DNA of 64,000 bases from Streptomyces sp. NBC_00236 (GCF_036195045.1 NZ_CP108100.1:1984001-2048000), one strand, 5' to 3'. Counted from the first letter of the stretch, positions 42,943 through 51,982 are shown. The notes: generated by a model not told the origin, from the letters alone. A program made the numbers and translations.

Positions 42943-43191
42943 TCAGGCCTCGCCGGCGGACGTCTCGCTCTGCTCGGCCTGTTCGGCCTGTTCGGCCCGG
43001 AGGCTCATCGGGCCGTAGATCTTCGTCGTGTCGTCGAAGAGCGTCACCTGGTCCGCCCCGCCGTCGAGGAGTTCCTTCCAGTACTCACCGATCCAGGACT
43101 CCGCGTCACCCTGGGTCGTGAATTCCTCCGGCTGCAGGGCCGGCTCCGTCTCCGTACCGTCGGACTTCTCGAACCGCCACGTCCACGCCAT
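42943..43191 (-). CDS. Small conserved hypothetical protein
   Basis: An 82-residue acidic protein with an aromatic-rich start (MAWTWRFEKSDGTETEPAL) and a hinge DAESWIGEYWKELLDGGADQVTLFDD, ending in a Glu/Ala/Gln tail with a repeated AEQ. It is soluble, without signal or membrane segment. AGGAGG lies seven bases upstream of the ATG. It looks like a typical small Streptomyces conserved protein. Function unknown. Divergent from the CobU fusion. Confidence 0.85.
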   Translation of the reverse strand: MAWTWRFEKSDGTETEPALQPEEFTTQGDAESWIGEYWKELLDGGADQVTLFDDTTKIYGPMSLRAEQAEQAEQSETSAGEA

Positions 43192-43362
43192 GTCCGCCTC
43201 CTGGGTCACTTTGTTCCGTCCGCAGCCTAAGGGCTGCCCCGTCGCGACACCATGCACGCACTGACGCGGCACAGTGCTGACGACCAGGGCGGGAAGGGGC
43301 TCGCGCGTGCCCGGTCACCCCCACGTCGCGCACCCGGTGCGGGGACGCGGGAGGATCGGAGC

Positions 43363-44565
43363 GTGGAACTGACTCTGCTCGGCACCGGAGCCCCCGACGG
43401 GCTGCCGCGGCCCGACTGCCCCTGCGCCGCCTGTGCCACCGCCCGCGGGGCGCGGGCACGGGCCGCGACCGCCCTGCTGGTCGACGACGCACTGCTGCTC
43501 GATCTGACCCCCGGGGCGGTGTTCGCCGCCGCCCGAGCGGGCCATTCGCTCACCGGCGTACGGCAGGTGCTGCTCACCCATCCGCACGACGGGCCCGCCG
43601 TCGAACTGCCCGTCGGGCTGCCCTCGGCGGGCCGGGTTCCGGACGGGCGGGTGCTGACCCTGATCAGCGGACACCGGGTGCGGGCCGTGCCGATGGACGC
43701 GCCCGGCACCGGGTACGAGGTCACCTCGCCGGACGGCGAACGGCTGCTCTACCTGCCGCCGGGCGCCGCACCGGCCGGTCTCGCCGACCGGATGGCGGAG
43801 CCGTACGACATGGTCGTCGCCGACGTCGTGGGACGGCCCGACGCCGTGGCCCGGCTGCGGGCGGTCGAGGCGATCGGGCCGGCCACCGAGGTGATCGCCG
43901 TCCACCTGGACCACGACGCACCGCCCGGCCCCGAGCTCGACCGCCGGCTCTCCGCGGGCGGGGCACGGGCCGTGCCGGACGGGACGACGCTGACCGTCGG
44001 CGGGTACCACGCCGAACCGGACATCCCCCGGCGCACCCTGATCACCGGCGGCGCGCGGTCCGGGAAGTCGGTCGAGGCCGAACGGCGGCTGGAGACCTAC
44101 CCCGAGGTCGTGTACGTGGCGACCGGCGGCAGCCGGGAGGGCGACACCGAGTGGGCGGCCCGGATCGGACTGCACCGGGAGCGCAGACCGGCGGCCTGGC
44201 GCACCGAGGAGACCTGTGAGCTGGTGGAGCTCCTGGCCTCGGACGGGCCACCGCTGCTCATCGACTGCCTGGCGCTCTGGCTGACGGACGCGATGGACCG
44301 GGTGGACGCCTGGAACGACGCGGCGTGGGCAGGCGGTGGTGAGAGCACGCTGCGGAAGCGGACGGCCGAACTCGTGGCCGCGGTCCGCGGGACCCGGCGC
44401 ACCGTCGTCGCGGTGACCAACGAGACCGGCTCGGGCGTGGTGCCCGCGACCGCGGCGGGACGGCGTTTCCGAGACGAGCTGGGCCGGCTGAACGCCGCGT
44501 TCGCCGACGAGTGCGAGCAGGTACTGCTGGTGGTGGCCGGCCAGGCGCTGACGCTGCGCGGCTGA
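43363..44565 (+). CDS. Fusion of PhnP-like MBL domain and adenosylcobinamide kinase/GMP transferase
   Basis: A 400-residue fusion. Residues 1 to about 225 look like a metallo-beta-lactamase fold of the PhnP type: GTGAPDGLPRPDCPCAAC at the N-terminus (cysteine pair as in PhnP) and a THPHDGP segment in place of HxHxDH. Residues about 227-400 are CobU: the Walker A TLITGGARSGKS, then a TEETCELVELL region and LIDCLALWLTD. CobU phosphorylates adenosylcobinamide and then adds GMP, in the nucleotide-loop assembly of vitamin B12. The start GTG at 43363 has GGAGG seven bases upstream. The MBL metal site seems degenerate, so its role is unclear. Confidence 0.9.
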   Translation: MELTLLGTGAPDGLPRPDCPCAACATARGARARAATALLVDDALLLDLTPGAVFAAARAGHSLTGVRQVLLTHPHDGPAVELPVGLPSAGRVPDGRVLTLISGHRVRAVPMDAPGTGYEVTSPDGERLLYLPPGAAPAGLADRMAEPYDMVVADVVGRPDAVARLRAVEAIGPATEVIAVHLDHDAPPGPELDRRLSAGGARAVPDGTTLTVGGYHAEPDIPRRTLITGGARSGKSVEAERRLETYPEVVYVATGGSREGDTEWAARIGLHRERRPAAWRTEETCELVELLASDGPPLLIDCLALWLTDAMDRVDAWNDAAWAGGGESTLRKRTAELVAAVRGTRRTVVAVTNETGSGVVPATAAGRRFRDELGRLNAAFADECEQVLLVVAGQALTLRG

Positions 44566-44601
44566 AGGAGCCGCCACCGAACGGAACAGGAGGAGCGGGA
44601 C

Positions 44602-45441
44602 ATGGCACGTGTACGGCCGATGCTGGACGGGGTTCCGGAGACCCTGTTGTGGACGCTGTACAACCGGGCGTTCGAAGCGGGCCGCCGCTATCCGGTGCTG
44701 GACGACCCGATGGCGCTCCAGCTGCTGGCGGACCTGGACTACCCGTTCGAGGAGCGGTTCGGGGTCCCCAATGCCTTCCACTCGCAGGCTCAGGCGCTGC
44801 GCTCGCGCTGCTTCGACCTGGCCGTGCAGGAGTATCTCGCCGACCGCCCGGAGGCCACCGTGGTCGCGCTCGGCGACGGTCTGGAGACCGGCTTCTGGCG
44901 GGTCGACAACGGCCGGCTGAACTGGCTGAGCGTGGAGCTGCCGGCGGTCGCCACCCTGCGCCGCACCCTGCTGCCGCCCTCGGACCGGCTGCGGACGCTG
45001 TCCGGCTCGGCGACGGATCTCTCCTGGCTGGACGAGATCGAGGACCCGGAGGGCCGGGGTGTCGTCGTCACGGCGCAGGGTCTGCTCATGTACCTGCGGC
45101 CCGCCGAGGTGCGCGGGATCCTGGCGGCCTGCGCCGCACGGCTGCCCGGCGGGATCCTCGTCCTGGACTCGATGGCCCGGTGGCTCGCGAGGGGCACCGT
45201 GGCGGGTACCTCGAAGGTGGGGGCCATGACGGTCCCGCCGATGCCCTGGGCGATGGACCCCGGCGAGCGCGGGAAGCTGCGCGGCGCGCATCCGGGGATC
45301 ACCGAGGTGCGGGGCCTGCATCTGCCGCGCGGGCGGGGCGCGATGGGTGAGCTGATCCGGATCCAGAACCTGCTCCCCGGACTGCGGACCCTGACGCCCG
45401 CGATCACCCAACTCCGGTTCGGGGACCGTACGCCGCACTGA
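44602..45441 (+). CDS. TcmP/LCMT-type SAM-dependent methyltransferase
   Basis: A 279-residue methyltransferase of the leucine carboxyl methyltransferase/TcmP superfamily: DDPMALQLLADLDYPFEERF, then VVALGDGLETGFWRVD as motif I and VVTAQGLLMYLRPAEVRGIL as a later motif. Family members O-methylate carboxyl or hydroxyl groups, but the target here is unknown. It sits between the cobU fusion and cobT, all on one strand, so a role in corrinoid chemistry is possible but unproven. AGGAGGAG lies upstream of the ATG. Confidence 0.88.
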   Translation: MARVRPMLDGVPETLLWTLYNRAFEAGRRYPVLDDPMALQLLADLDYPFEERFGVPNAFHSQAQALRSRCFDLAVQEYLADRPEATVVALGDGLETGFWRVDNGRLNWLSVELPAVATLRRTLLPPSDRLRTLSGSATDLSWLDEIEDPEGRGVVVTAQGLLMYLRPAEVRGILAACAARLPGGILVLDSMARWLARGTVAGTSKVGAMTVPPMPWAMDPGERGKLRGAHPGITEVRGLHLPRGRGAMGELIRIQNLLPGLRTLTPAITQLRFGDRTPH

Positions 45442-45529
45442 GGGGGGCCGGAAATCGCGGCAGGTACTGTTCGGCGGGGAGCCCGGCTCCCCGGCCCACA
45501 CCACGTATCGACCCGCGAGGCAGACCCCC

Positions 45530-46657
45530 GTGAATCTGGACGACTTCTCCGACCTGATCGAACGCCCCGACGGGGGTGTACGGCGCGATGCCGAGGAACG
45601 CCGGGAGCGGTTCATCGTGCCGCCGGGTGCTCTCGGCCGCCTCGACGAGCTGGGCGAATGGCTCTCGGCGGCCCAGCAGGCCGTGCCGGTCAGGGCGATC
45701 GAGCAGGCCCGTGTGGTGCTGTTCGCCGGTGATCACGGGGTGGCGCAGCTGGACGTGTCCGGCCGCGCGGCCGGCACCGCGCACGAGCTGGTGCGCGCCA
45801 CGCTGGACGGTGCGACGCCGCTGGCCGTGCTGGCGCGCCGGTTCTCCGTGCCGGTGCGGATCGTCGACGCCGGGCTGGACTGCGAGCCCGGGCTGCTGCC
45901 GGAAGCGGTGGTCCGGACCCGGGTGCGGCGCGGCAGCGGCAGGATCGACGTCGAGGACGCGATGACGGTCGAGGAGGCCGAGCAGGCGGTGCGCCTCGGC
46001 ATGGCGATCGCCGACGAGGAGGCCGACTCGGGCACCGATCTGGTGGTGCTCGGCGATCTGAGCGTGGGCGGTACGACGGCCGCGGCCACGCTGATCGCGG
46101 CGCTGTGCGGCACCGATGCCTCGGTGGTGACGGGGCGCGGCGGTGCGGGCATCGACGACCTGGCCTGGATGCGCAAGTGCGCGGCGGTCCGTGACGCGCT
46201 GCGCCGGGCCCGGCCGGTACTGGGCGACCAGTTGGAGCTGCTGGCGAAGGTGGGCGGTGCGGACCTGGCGGCGATGACCGGATTCCTGCTGCAGTGCGCG
46301 GTGCGCCGGCTCCCGGTGATCCTGGACGGTGTGGTCTCCGCCGCGTGCGCGCTGGTCGGGCAGCGGGCCGCGTTCCGGGCGCCGGACTGGTGGCTGGCGG
46401 GGCAGCTGAGCGGTGAGCCGGCACAGGCGAAGGCGCTGGACCGGATGGCGCTCAACCCGCTGCTGGACCATGGCGTCGTCGTCGGCGAGGGAAGCGGAGC
46501 GCTGCTCGCGCTCCCGTTCGTCCAGGCCGCGGCCGCGCTGGCGGCCGAACTGCCCGAACGTACGCCGGAGACCGACAACGACGACTCGGACGACTCGGAC
46601 GACGAAGTGAAGGACGACGAGACGTCCGACGGAGTGGCCTCCCCCGCCGGGGAGTGA
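45530..46657 (+). CDS. cobT: Nicotinate-nucleotide--dimethylbenzimidazole phosphoribosyltransferase
   Basis: A 375-residue CobT. It makes alpha-ribazole phosphate from dimethylbenzimidazole and nicotinate mononucleotide for the lower loop of cobalamin. Landmarks are FAGDHGVAQLDVS, LGDLSVGGTTAAATL, the motif TGRGGAGI and the PVILDGVVSAACAL region. The catalytic glutamate is in the C-terminal part (LDHGVVVGEGSGALLA). After the domain is a 30-residue acidic tail (EDNDDSDDSDDEVKDD-type), unusual for the family. Start GTG at 45530. Confidence 0.94.
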   Translation: MNLDDFSDLIERPDGGVRRDAEERRERFIVPPGALGRLDELGEWLSAAQQAVPVRAIEQARVVLFAGDHGVAQLDVSGRAAGTAHELVRATLDGATPLAVLARRFSVPVRIVDAGLDCEPGLLPEAVVRTRVRRGSGRIDVEDAMTVEEAEQAVRLGMAIADEEADSGTDLVVLGDLSVGGTTAAATLIAALCGTDASVVTGRGGAGIDDLAWMRKCAAVRDALRRARPVLGDQLELLAKVGGADLAAMTGFLLQCAVRRLPVILDGVVSAACALVGQRAAFRAPDWWLAGQLSGEPAQAKALDRMALNPLLDHGVVVGEGSGALLALPFVQAAAALAAELPERTPETDNDDSDDSDDEVKDDETSDGVASPAGE

Positions 46658-46716
46658 CGGACGGCGGCTGACCGACGCGACTGCGGCTGTCCGGACACCG
46701 GCCGCAGCGCGGTCCC

Positions 46717-46744
46717 TTTCATGAAACGCGATGCCCCATATGAT
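46717..46744 (+). promoter_or_regulatory. Promoter giving a leaderless MprF-like mRNA
   Basis: TTTCAT (46717-46722) and TATGAT (46739-46744), 16-base spacer. The predicted start is within 1-3 bases of the ATG at 46753, and there is no Shine-Dalgarno. Confidence 0.6.
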
Positions 46745-46752
46745 CGCTTTTC

Positions 46753-48558
46753 ATGGGAGAGGTCTGCTTCGCCAGCGAGGAATCCGGCCGGACCGCCGTC
46801 CGGCCGCAGAGCACCGACCGGTCGCGGCGGGGCGCGGCCTTCGCCATCTGGTACCTGCGCGTGGTGTCGTTCCTCAATTTCCTGAGCGCCGTCTGGGTCA
46901 CCTTCGGCCAGGACCTCCGGCGTCACAACACCGAGAACTACTTCACGCCCTACCTGCTCACCGCGGGCTTCTCCTCCGGCGTCGTCGCCCTGTTCCTGGC
47001 GGTCACGATGCGCCGTCGCAAACGGGCCGCGTGGATCGTCAACACGGTGCTGAGCGGCCTCACCCTGCTGCTCTTCGCTGCGGTGATCGGCTTCCCGGAG
47101 GTGCGGCGGTATCCGCAGAACTGGATCTCGCTCGCGCTGACCGCCGCCTTCGTCCTCGCGCTCGCCCTCGGCCGGCGGGAGTTCTACGCGAAGGGCGACC
47201 GGTCCAACCCGAAGCTGGCCGCGCTGGTGGCGGTCGGCGGGCTGCTGGTCACCTCGCTGATCGCCGCCGGCCTGGTCACGCTCACCAACACCGCGCACGA
47301 CGAGCACCGTTCGACGTTCCTGGACCGCTGGCGCTACGGCGCGCTGCGCCTGGTCTCCGTCGCCGCCGACGACTCCCGCTTCCCCGGCATCTCGACGCCG
47401 GGCTGGGTGAACGTCGTCATCAACATCCTTTCCACGCTGCTGCTCATCGCCGTCGTGTACGTGGCGTTCCGGGCCCGCCGCGCGGTCGACCCGATCACTC
47501 CCGAGGACGAGGCGGCGCTGCGCGCCCTGCTCGGGCGGCACGGCGAACGGGACTCGCTCGGCTACTTCGCGCTGCGCCGCGAGAAGAGCGTCGTCTGGTC
47601 ACCGACCGGGAAGGCCGCCGTCGCCTACCGGGTGGTCGGCGGCGTGTCGCTGGCCTCCGGCGACCCGATCGGCGACCCCGAGGCCTGGCCCGGCGCGATC
47701 GGCCCCTGGCTGGCCGAGGCACGCGCGCACGGCTGGATCCCGGCGGCCATGGGGGTCAGCGAGGAGGGCGGCACGATCTACGCCCGGCACGGCCTCGACG
47801 CCCTGGAGCTGGGCGACGAGGCGATCGTGGAGACGGGCGAGTTCACCCTGGACGGGCGGGCGATGCGGACCGTCCGGCAGGCGTACAACCGGGTGAAGCG
47901 GGCGGGTTACGAGGTGACGGTGCGCCGCCACGCGGACATCCCCGAGGCCGAGATGGCCGAACTGGTGCGCCGGGCCGACGACTGGCGCGACGGCGCGACC
48001 GAACGCGGCTTCTCGATGGCGCTGGGCAGGCTGGGCGACCCGGCCGACGGGCAGTGCGTCATGCTCGAATGCCGTGATGCGCCCCCTGCCGAGGGCGGCG
48101 GACCCGGTGCGCTGCGCGCCGTGCTCAGCTTCGTCCCCTGGGGTCCGCACGGCCTCTCGCTGGACCTGATGCGCCGTGACCGGGACGCCGAGAACGGCCT
48201 GATGGAGTTCATGGTCATCGAACTCCTGCAACGCGCCGAGAAGATCGGCGTCACCCAGGTCTCACTGAACTTCGCCATGTTCCGCTCCGTCTTCGAGCGC
48301 GGATCACGGCTCGGCGCCGGGCCGGTGCTCAGGCTCTGGCGTTCGCTGCTCAGCTTCTTCTCCCGGTGGTGGCAGATCGAGTCGCTCTACCGCGCCAACG
48401 CCAAGTACCGGCCCATCTGGGAACCTCGCTACCTGCTCTTCGAGAAGAGCGCGGACCTGCCGCGCATCGGCATCGCCGCGGGCCGCGCCGAAGGCTTCCT
48501 GGAGGCGCCCGGACTGCCCAAGTGGCTGCACCGCTCGAAGCTCGGACCGCGTGGATGA
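46753..48558 (+). CDS. MprF-like phosphatidylglycerol lysyltransferase domain protein
   Basis: A 601-residue protein with about seven hydrophobic segments in the first 240 residues and a cytosolic DUF2156/LysX-type catalytic domain (about 265-580), with the usual RVVGGVSLASGDPIGD, TVRQAYNRVKRAG, LSFVPWGPHGLSLDLMRRD and NFAMFRS blocks. Such enzymes transfer an amino acid from aminoacyl-tRNA to phosphatidylglycerol and move the product across the membrane, giving resistance to cationic peptides. The substrate amino acid is not readable. Leaderless ATG start; the stop overlaps the next gene as ATGA. Confidence 0.9.
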   Translation: MGEVCFASEESGRTAVRPQSTDRSRRGAAFAIWYLRVVSFLNFLSAVWVTFGQDLRRHNTENYFTPYLLTAGFSSGVVALFLAVTMRRRKRAAWIVNTVLSGLTLLLFAAVIGFPEVRRYPQNWISLALTAAFVLALALGRREFYAKGDRSNPKLAALVAVGGLLVTSLIAAGLVTLTNTAHDEHRSTFLDRWRYGALRLVSVAADDSRFPGISTPGWVNVVINILSTLLLIAVVYVAFRARRAVDPITPEDEAALRALLGRHGERDSLGYFALRREKSVVWSPTGKAAVAYRVVGGVSLASGDPIGDPEAWPGAIGPWLAEARAHGWIPAAMGVSEEGGTIYARHGLDALELGDEAIVETGEFTLDGRAMRTVRQAYNRVKRAGYEVTVRRHADIPEAEMAELVRRADDWRDGATERGFSMALGRLGDPADGQCVMLECRDAPPAEGGGPGALRAVLSFVPWGPHGLSLDLMRRDRDAENGLMEFMVIELLQRAEKIGVTQVSLNFAMFRSVFERGSRLGAGPVLRLWRSLLSFFSRWWQIESLYRANAKYRPIWEPRYLLFEKSADLPRIGIAAGRAEGFLEAPGLPKWLHRSKLGPRG

Positions 48559-49313
48559 CCCCGCTGCACACGCTCGGGCGGGCGGCCCGCCGGGAGTGGG
48601 GCCCGCTGTGGACGACGGTACGCACGGCGCTCGCCACCGAGCGGCTGCGGGCCGTCCCGATGACCCTGGCCGCGGTCTGTCTGACGGCGCTGCTCCAGGT
48701 GGTGCAGAACCGGTCCTGGGGCTACGGGCCGGTGCAGGCGCTCGGAGCGGTGCGGGCCGAGGATCCGCTCCCGGTGGCTCTGCTGCGTACCCCGTTGTCC
48801 CTGTTCGTCCCGGCGCTCGACCTGCCGGTCTGGGGTGCGCTGGCCCAGGTGCTGCTGGTGTTCGGGACCGCCGAGATCTGCCTGGGGCGTTGGCGGACGC
48901 TGCTGATCGCGTACGTCGCGACGCTGGCCGGGACGCTGTACGCGCGGATCGGCGTCGCGGTCGGCCCCGACGGGCTCCTGGGCCTGCCCGGCTCCGACGC
49001 GCAGATCGTCGACACCGGGCCCTCGGCGGCCGTGGTCGCCCTGGCCGTCTGCGTCTGCTGCACCTACCGGGCCCGGTTCACCGGCGGGCTGGTGATCGTG
49101 GCGATGGTGGCGGAGATCGCGGTGAAGGACAACCTGGCGGGCAAGGAGCACCTGGCGGCCATCGCGACGGCGCTCGTGCTGTGCACGGTGCCGGCCCTGC
49201 GCGGGCGGCGCCGTCAGGGTTTGGGTGAGGGAGCGGGCACCCTGTCCGGTGCGCCGCCGATCAGGTCCTGGAACTTTCGCCGCGGCCCGGCCCATCGGAC
49301 ATCGTGGTGGTAG
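48555..49313 (+). CDS. Rhomboid-like membrane protein
   Basis: A 252-residue protein with about six hydrophobic segments. A TGPSAAVVAL segment in a later helix and an EHLAAIATA histidine in the next resemble the Ser-His dyad of rhomboids, but the first GNxxH loop is absent, so it may be an inactive or divergent relative. It overlaps the MprF-like gene by 4 bases and should be translationally coupled to it. The C-terminal tail is antisense to the next gene for 100 bases. Confidence 0.75.
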   Translation: MTPLHTLGRAARREWGPLWTTVRTALATERLRAVPMTLAAVCLTALLQVVQNRSWGYGPVQALGAVRAEDPLPVALLRTPLSLFVPALDLPVWGALAQVLLVFGTAEICLGRWRTLLIAYVATLAGTLYARIGVAVGPDGLLGLPGSDAQIVDTGPSAAVVALAVCVCCTYRARFTGGLVIVAMVAEIAVKDNLAGKEHLAAIATALVLCTVPALRGRRRQGLGEGAGTLSGAPPIRSWNFRRGPAHRTSWW

Positions 49314-49975
49314 GCGCGCAGCACCGAGCGGGACCGGGCCCGGTGCCGGTTGCGGTAGAACCGCTTGGCCCACATCGAGGTCGGTCTGGCCAGCCGGACC
49401 GCCCCGACCAGGGCGACGAACGGAACCAGGGTGCCGAGCACCGCCATCCGCGCCTTGCCCTTGAACAGCGCGATCAGCACGAAGCAGAAGTTGACGACGA
49501 GGGTGAGGACGAGGCCGAGCCGGCCCTGTTGCTGATCGTCGCTCAGATCGTCCACGCCGAGCGGCGAGAACCCGCCGAGCACCAGCAGGACGAGGGCGGC
49601 GGTGAGGACCACGACCTCCACGCTCTGACGGCCCTGCTCGGTCCAGTACACGTCGTCCATGTGAAGGATCAGGGCGAACTCGTCCAGTACGAGCCCCGCG
49701 CCCACGCCGAAGACGACCGCACAGGCCCCGGCCGCGAAGCCCTGCTTCCCGCTGGCCACCGCGCCGAACCCGCCGACCACGCTCAGCACCACGCCCGGCA
49801 CCACGTGGTGGACATGGACCCCGCCCGGCGTGATGTTGCCAAAGGGCCCCTTGCCGGCCCGGATCATCCGGGTGATGACCCGGGTGACGGCGAACGTCAG
49901 CACGAAGGCGGCCAGCGCCAGGAGCAGGGGCAGCTTCCCCGGCTCGATGATGTTCCGATCGAACCAGTGACCCAT
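49214..49975 (-). CDS. Integral membrane protein of unknown function
   Basis: A 253-residue protein with about six hydrophobic segments. A charged cluster GGVHVHHVVPG follows the first segments, and a second set of polar residues in a helix-loop DEFALILHMDDVYWTE follows the third, which together could bind a metal. The C-terminal tail is basic (RFYRNRHRARSRSVLR). I recognise no family. The ATG at 49975 has GGAG upstream; an extended frame begins at 50026. Its 3' end is antisense to the rhomboid-like gene. Confidence 0.85.
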   Translation of the reverse strand: MGHWFDRNIIEPGKLPLLLALAAFVLTFAVTRVITRMIRAGKGPFGNITPGGVHVHHVVPGVVLSVVGGFGAVASGKQGFAAGACAVVFGVGAGLVLDEFALILHMDDVYWTEQGRQSVEVVVLTAALVLLVLGGFSPLGVDDLSDDQQQGRLGLVLTLVVNFCFVLIALFKGKARMAVLGTLVPFVALVGAVRLARPTSMWAKRFYRNRHRARSRSVLRAYHHDVRWAGPRRKFQDLIGGAPDRVPAPSPKP

Positions 49976-50063
49976 CCCACCCACTCCCGATAAGTCGTAG
50001 TTGCCCCGCTTCGTTATGTTCCGCACAATCTATCGGCCGCGCCCACCGATTAGCCTGCGCGCC

Positions 50064-50843
50064 GTGACCTCCCTGAACAGCCACGGCCTGCGTTTCGCCT
50101 TCGGCACCCTCACCGTGCTCCCCGTCCGCGTCACCCGCTGGGACCGCGAGACCGCCCGGGCCGGGATGCTCTGCGCCCCGCTGGCGGGCCTCGCCGTGGG
50201 GTCCCTGGCGGCGGTGCCCGGCACCCTGTTGCTGCTGCTGGGCTCGGGGCCGCTGCTCGCCGCGGTCGCCTCGGCCGCCGTTCCGGCGGCCCTCACCCGG
50301 GGGCTGCACCTGGACGGTCTCGCGGACACCGCCGACGGTCTGGGCAGCGGCAAGCCGGCCGACGACGCACTGCGGATCATGAAGCAGTCGGACATTGGGC
50401 CGTTCGGTGTGATCACCCTGCTGTTCGTCCTGCTCGCCCAGGTGGCGGTCCTTCAGCAGTTGTACGCGCAGGGCTGGGCGCAGGGCGCTGTGGCGGCCGC
50501 CGTGTCCGGTGTCGTCGCCCGGCTCGCGCTCACGCTGGCCTCCCGGCGCGGTGTCCCCGCGGCCCGGCCGGAGGGGCTCGGCGCCGCGGTCGCGGGCACG
50601 GTCCCGGCGGCGGGCGCGGTGGTGACGGCGGTCCTGACCGTGGCGGCCTGCGCGGGCGCCGGGGCACTGCTCGGCGGGTACGGGGCGCTGCGGTGCGCCC
50701 TCGCCGCCCTGGCCGCGCTCGCGGTGGCCCAGCTGCTGCTGCGGCACTGTGTGCGGCGCTTCGGCGGGGTGACCGGCGACGTGTTCGGCGCGCTGGCGGA
50801 GACGGCGGCGACGGTGACGCTCGTGGGGCTGGCCCTCGGCTGA
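50064..50843 (+). CDS. cobS: Adenosylcobinamide-GDP ribazoletransferase (cobalamin synthase)
   Basis: A 259-residue polytopic enzyme that joins adenosylcobinamide-GDP and alpha-ribazole to finish cobalamin. The family metal-binding motif is DGLADTADGLGSGK (D residues about 90-100), and MKQSDIGPFGVI is the second conserved block. Several hydrophobic segments follow. It is the third nucleotide-loop gene here with cobU and cobT, about 3.5 kb from cobT. GTG start at 50064; TAGCCT lies eight bases upstream and there is no Shine-Dalgarno, a leaderless pattern. Confidence 0.95.
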   Translation: MTSLNSHGLRFAFGTLTVLPVRVTRWDRETARAGMLCAPLAGLAVGSLAAVPGTLLLLLGSGPLLAAVASAAVPAALTRGLHLDGLADTADGLGSGKPADDALRIMKQSDIGPFGVITLLFVLLAQVAVLQQLYAQGWAQGAVAAAVSGVVARLALTLASRRGVPAARPEGLGAAVAGTVPAAGAVVTAVLTVAACAGAGALLGGYGALRCALAALAALAVAQLLLRHCVRRFGGVTGDVFGALAETAATVTLVGLALG

Positions 50844-50861
50844 GCCCCCTCGGACGTCCCG

Positions 50862-51719
50862 TCAGGCCCCCGCCTGCGGGCACCGCTCCCGCCAGACACC
50901 GAGTTCGTACTTCTTCAGCAGCGAGCTCAGCCCCAGACGCCGGGACTGCCCGCAGAACCGCGCCACGGGCAGCTCGTACTCCACGTGGAAGACCGCCTTG
51001 CCCGCCTCGACGAACGGGGAGAGCTCCTCGCACTCCTCGTACTGGGCGCACTGTTCGTTGACCGCGAAGTCGAAGTCGTCCACCAGCTCGGGGATCTGGG
51101 GCAGGTCGTTCTTCAGGCCGACGGCGAGGTGGTGGCGGTGGGCGATGCGGGCGACGAGACGGTTGTAGCGCAGCTGGTCGGCGGCGGTCAGCGGGAAGCC
51201 GCTCGGATTGCGGTAGCCGTCCATGTTGTCGGGCTCGACCGCGTCAAAGCCCTTCTTCGCGCACATGGAGATCCGGCTCTCCATCAGCGGTTCCAGGACG
51301 TCGGTGCGCCGGATGTCGAGCCAGCGCTCCCCCTCCCAGCCGTTGCCCTTGCCGAGGACCGCCGTGGGGAACCTCGCCGCGTCCGGGCGGAACTCCTCCC
51401 AGGCACCCGTGGACAGGTAGCAGATGACCTTGCGCCCCTTGCGGTGCAGCTCGGCCACCTGCCCCGCGTCGTGGTCGAAGCCGTCGATGTCGTACACCGG
51501 GGCGTCCACGGACGTGTCCAGCCGGCCGGAGAGCTGCCACTGCCAGTCGGTGCCCGGCTCCGGCTGCCAGCGCGCCGCGGCGGACCGCCCGGAGGAGGCG
51601 GGCGAGGGCGTGGACCCGGGTGCCGAGGTGCAGCCGGCCAGCATCACCAACAGAATCAGTACGGTGGCGGGCAGGGCCTTCGGCCGGCCGCTCACCCGGG
51701 CGGTCATCCGGTCGTCCAT
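50862..51719 (-). CDS. GH114-type endo-alpha-1,4-polygalactosaminidase-like lipoprotein
   Basis: A 285-residue lipoprotein (lipobox VMLAGC, cysteine near residue 29) with a TIM-barrel-like domain of the GH114 type: WQWQLSG, VYDIDGFD, VICYLSTGAWEEFR, GFDAVEPDNMDGY and VGLKNDL. The acidic residues in DID and EPDNMD are candidate catalytic ones. Family members hydrolyse polygalactosamine; the substrate in the wall or mycelium surface is inferred. GGGGGAAC precedes the ATG at 51719. It is convergent with cobS, 18 bases apart. Confidence 0.88.
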   Translation of the reverse strand: MDDRMTARVSGRPKALPATVLILLVMLAGCTSAPGSTPSPASSGRSAAARWQPEPGTDWQWQLSGRLDTSVDAPVYDIDGFDHDAGQVAELHRKGRKVICYLSTGAWEEFRPDAARFPTAVLGKGNGWEGERWLDIRRTDVLEPLMESRISMCAKKGFDAVEPDNMDGYRNPSGFPLTAADQLRYNRLVARIAHRHHLAVGLKNDLPQIPELVDDFDFAVNEQCAQYEECEELSPFVEAGKAVFHVEYELPVARFCGQSRRLGLSSLLKKYELGVWRERCPQAGA

Positions 51720-51982
51720 CGTTCCCCCTGGATCCATCCGCAGGACGTCCGCCAACGCCTGTGCGGCCGCGGTCCGTTCCGCCGGGAAGATCATCCCGGT
51801 GTGACAACCGTACGGCCGCCGCGGCGCACTGACGGCCCGCCGCCGTAATCGGGCAGCAAAGGCGCGCGTAGGCTCATTCCCGGCACATCGCGGGCGGCGT
51901 CTACGATGCGCCGGGCACGGTCGGCCACCCCTCGACCAGCACAGACCGGAAAAGAACTCAACGGAAGCGAGATTTCACCACC

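Noticed and set aside
43192..50063. Cobalamin riboswitch before the cob genes
   Set aside because: I found no B12-box-like sequence or long structured leader before cobU, cobT or cobS.
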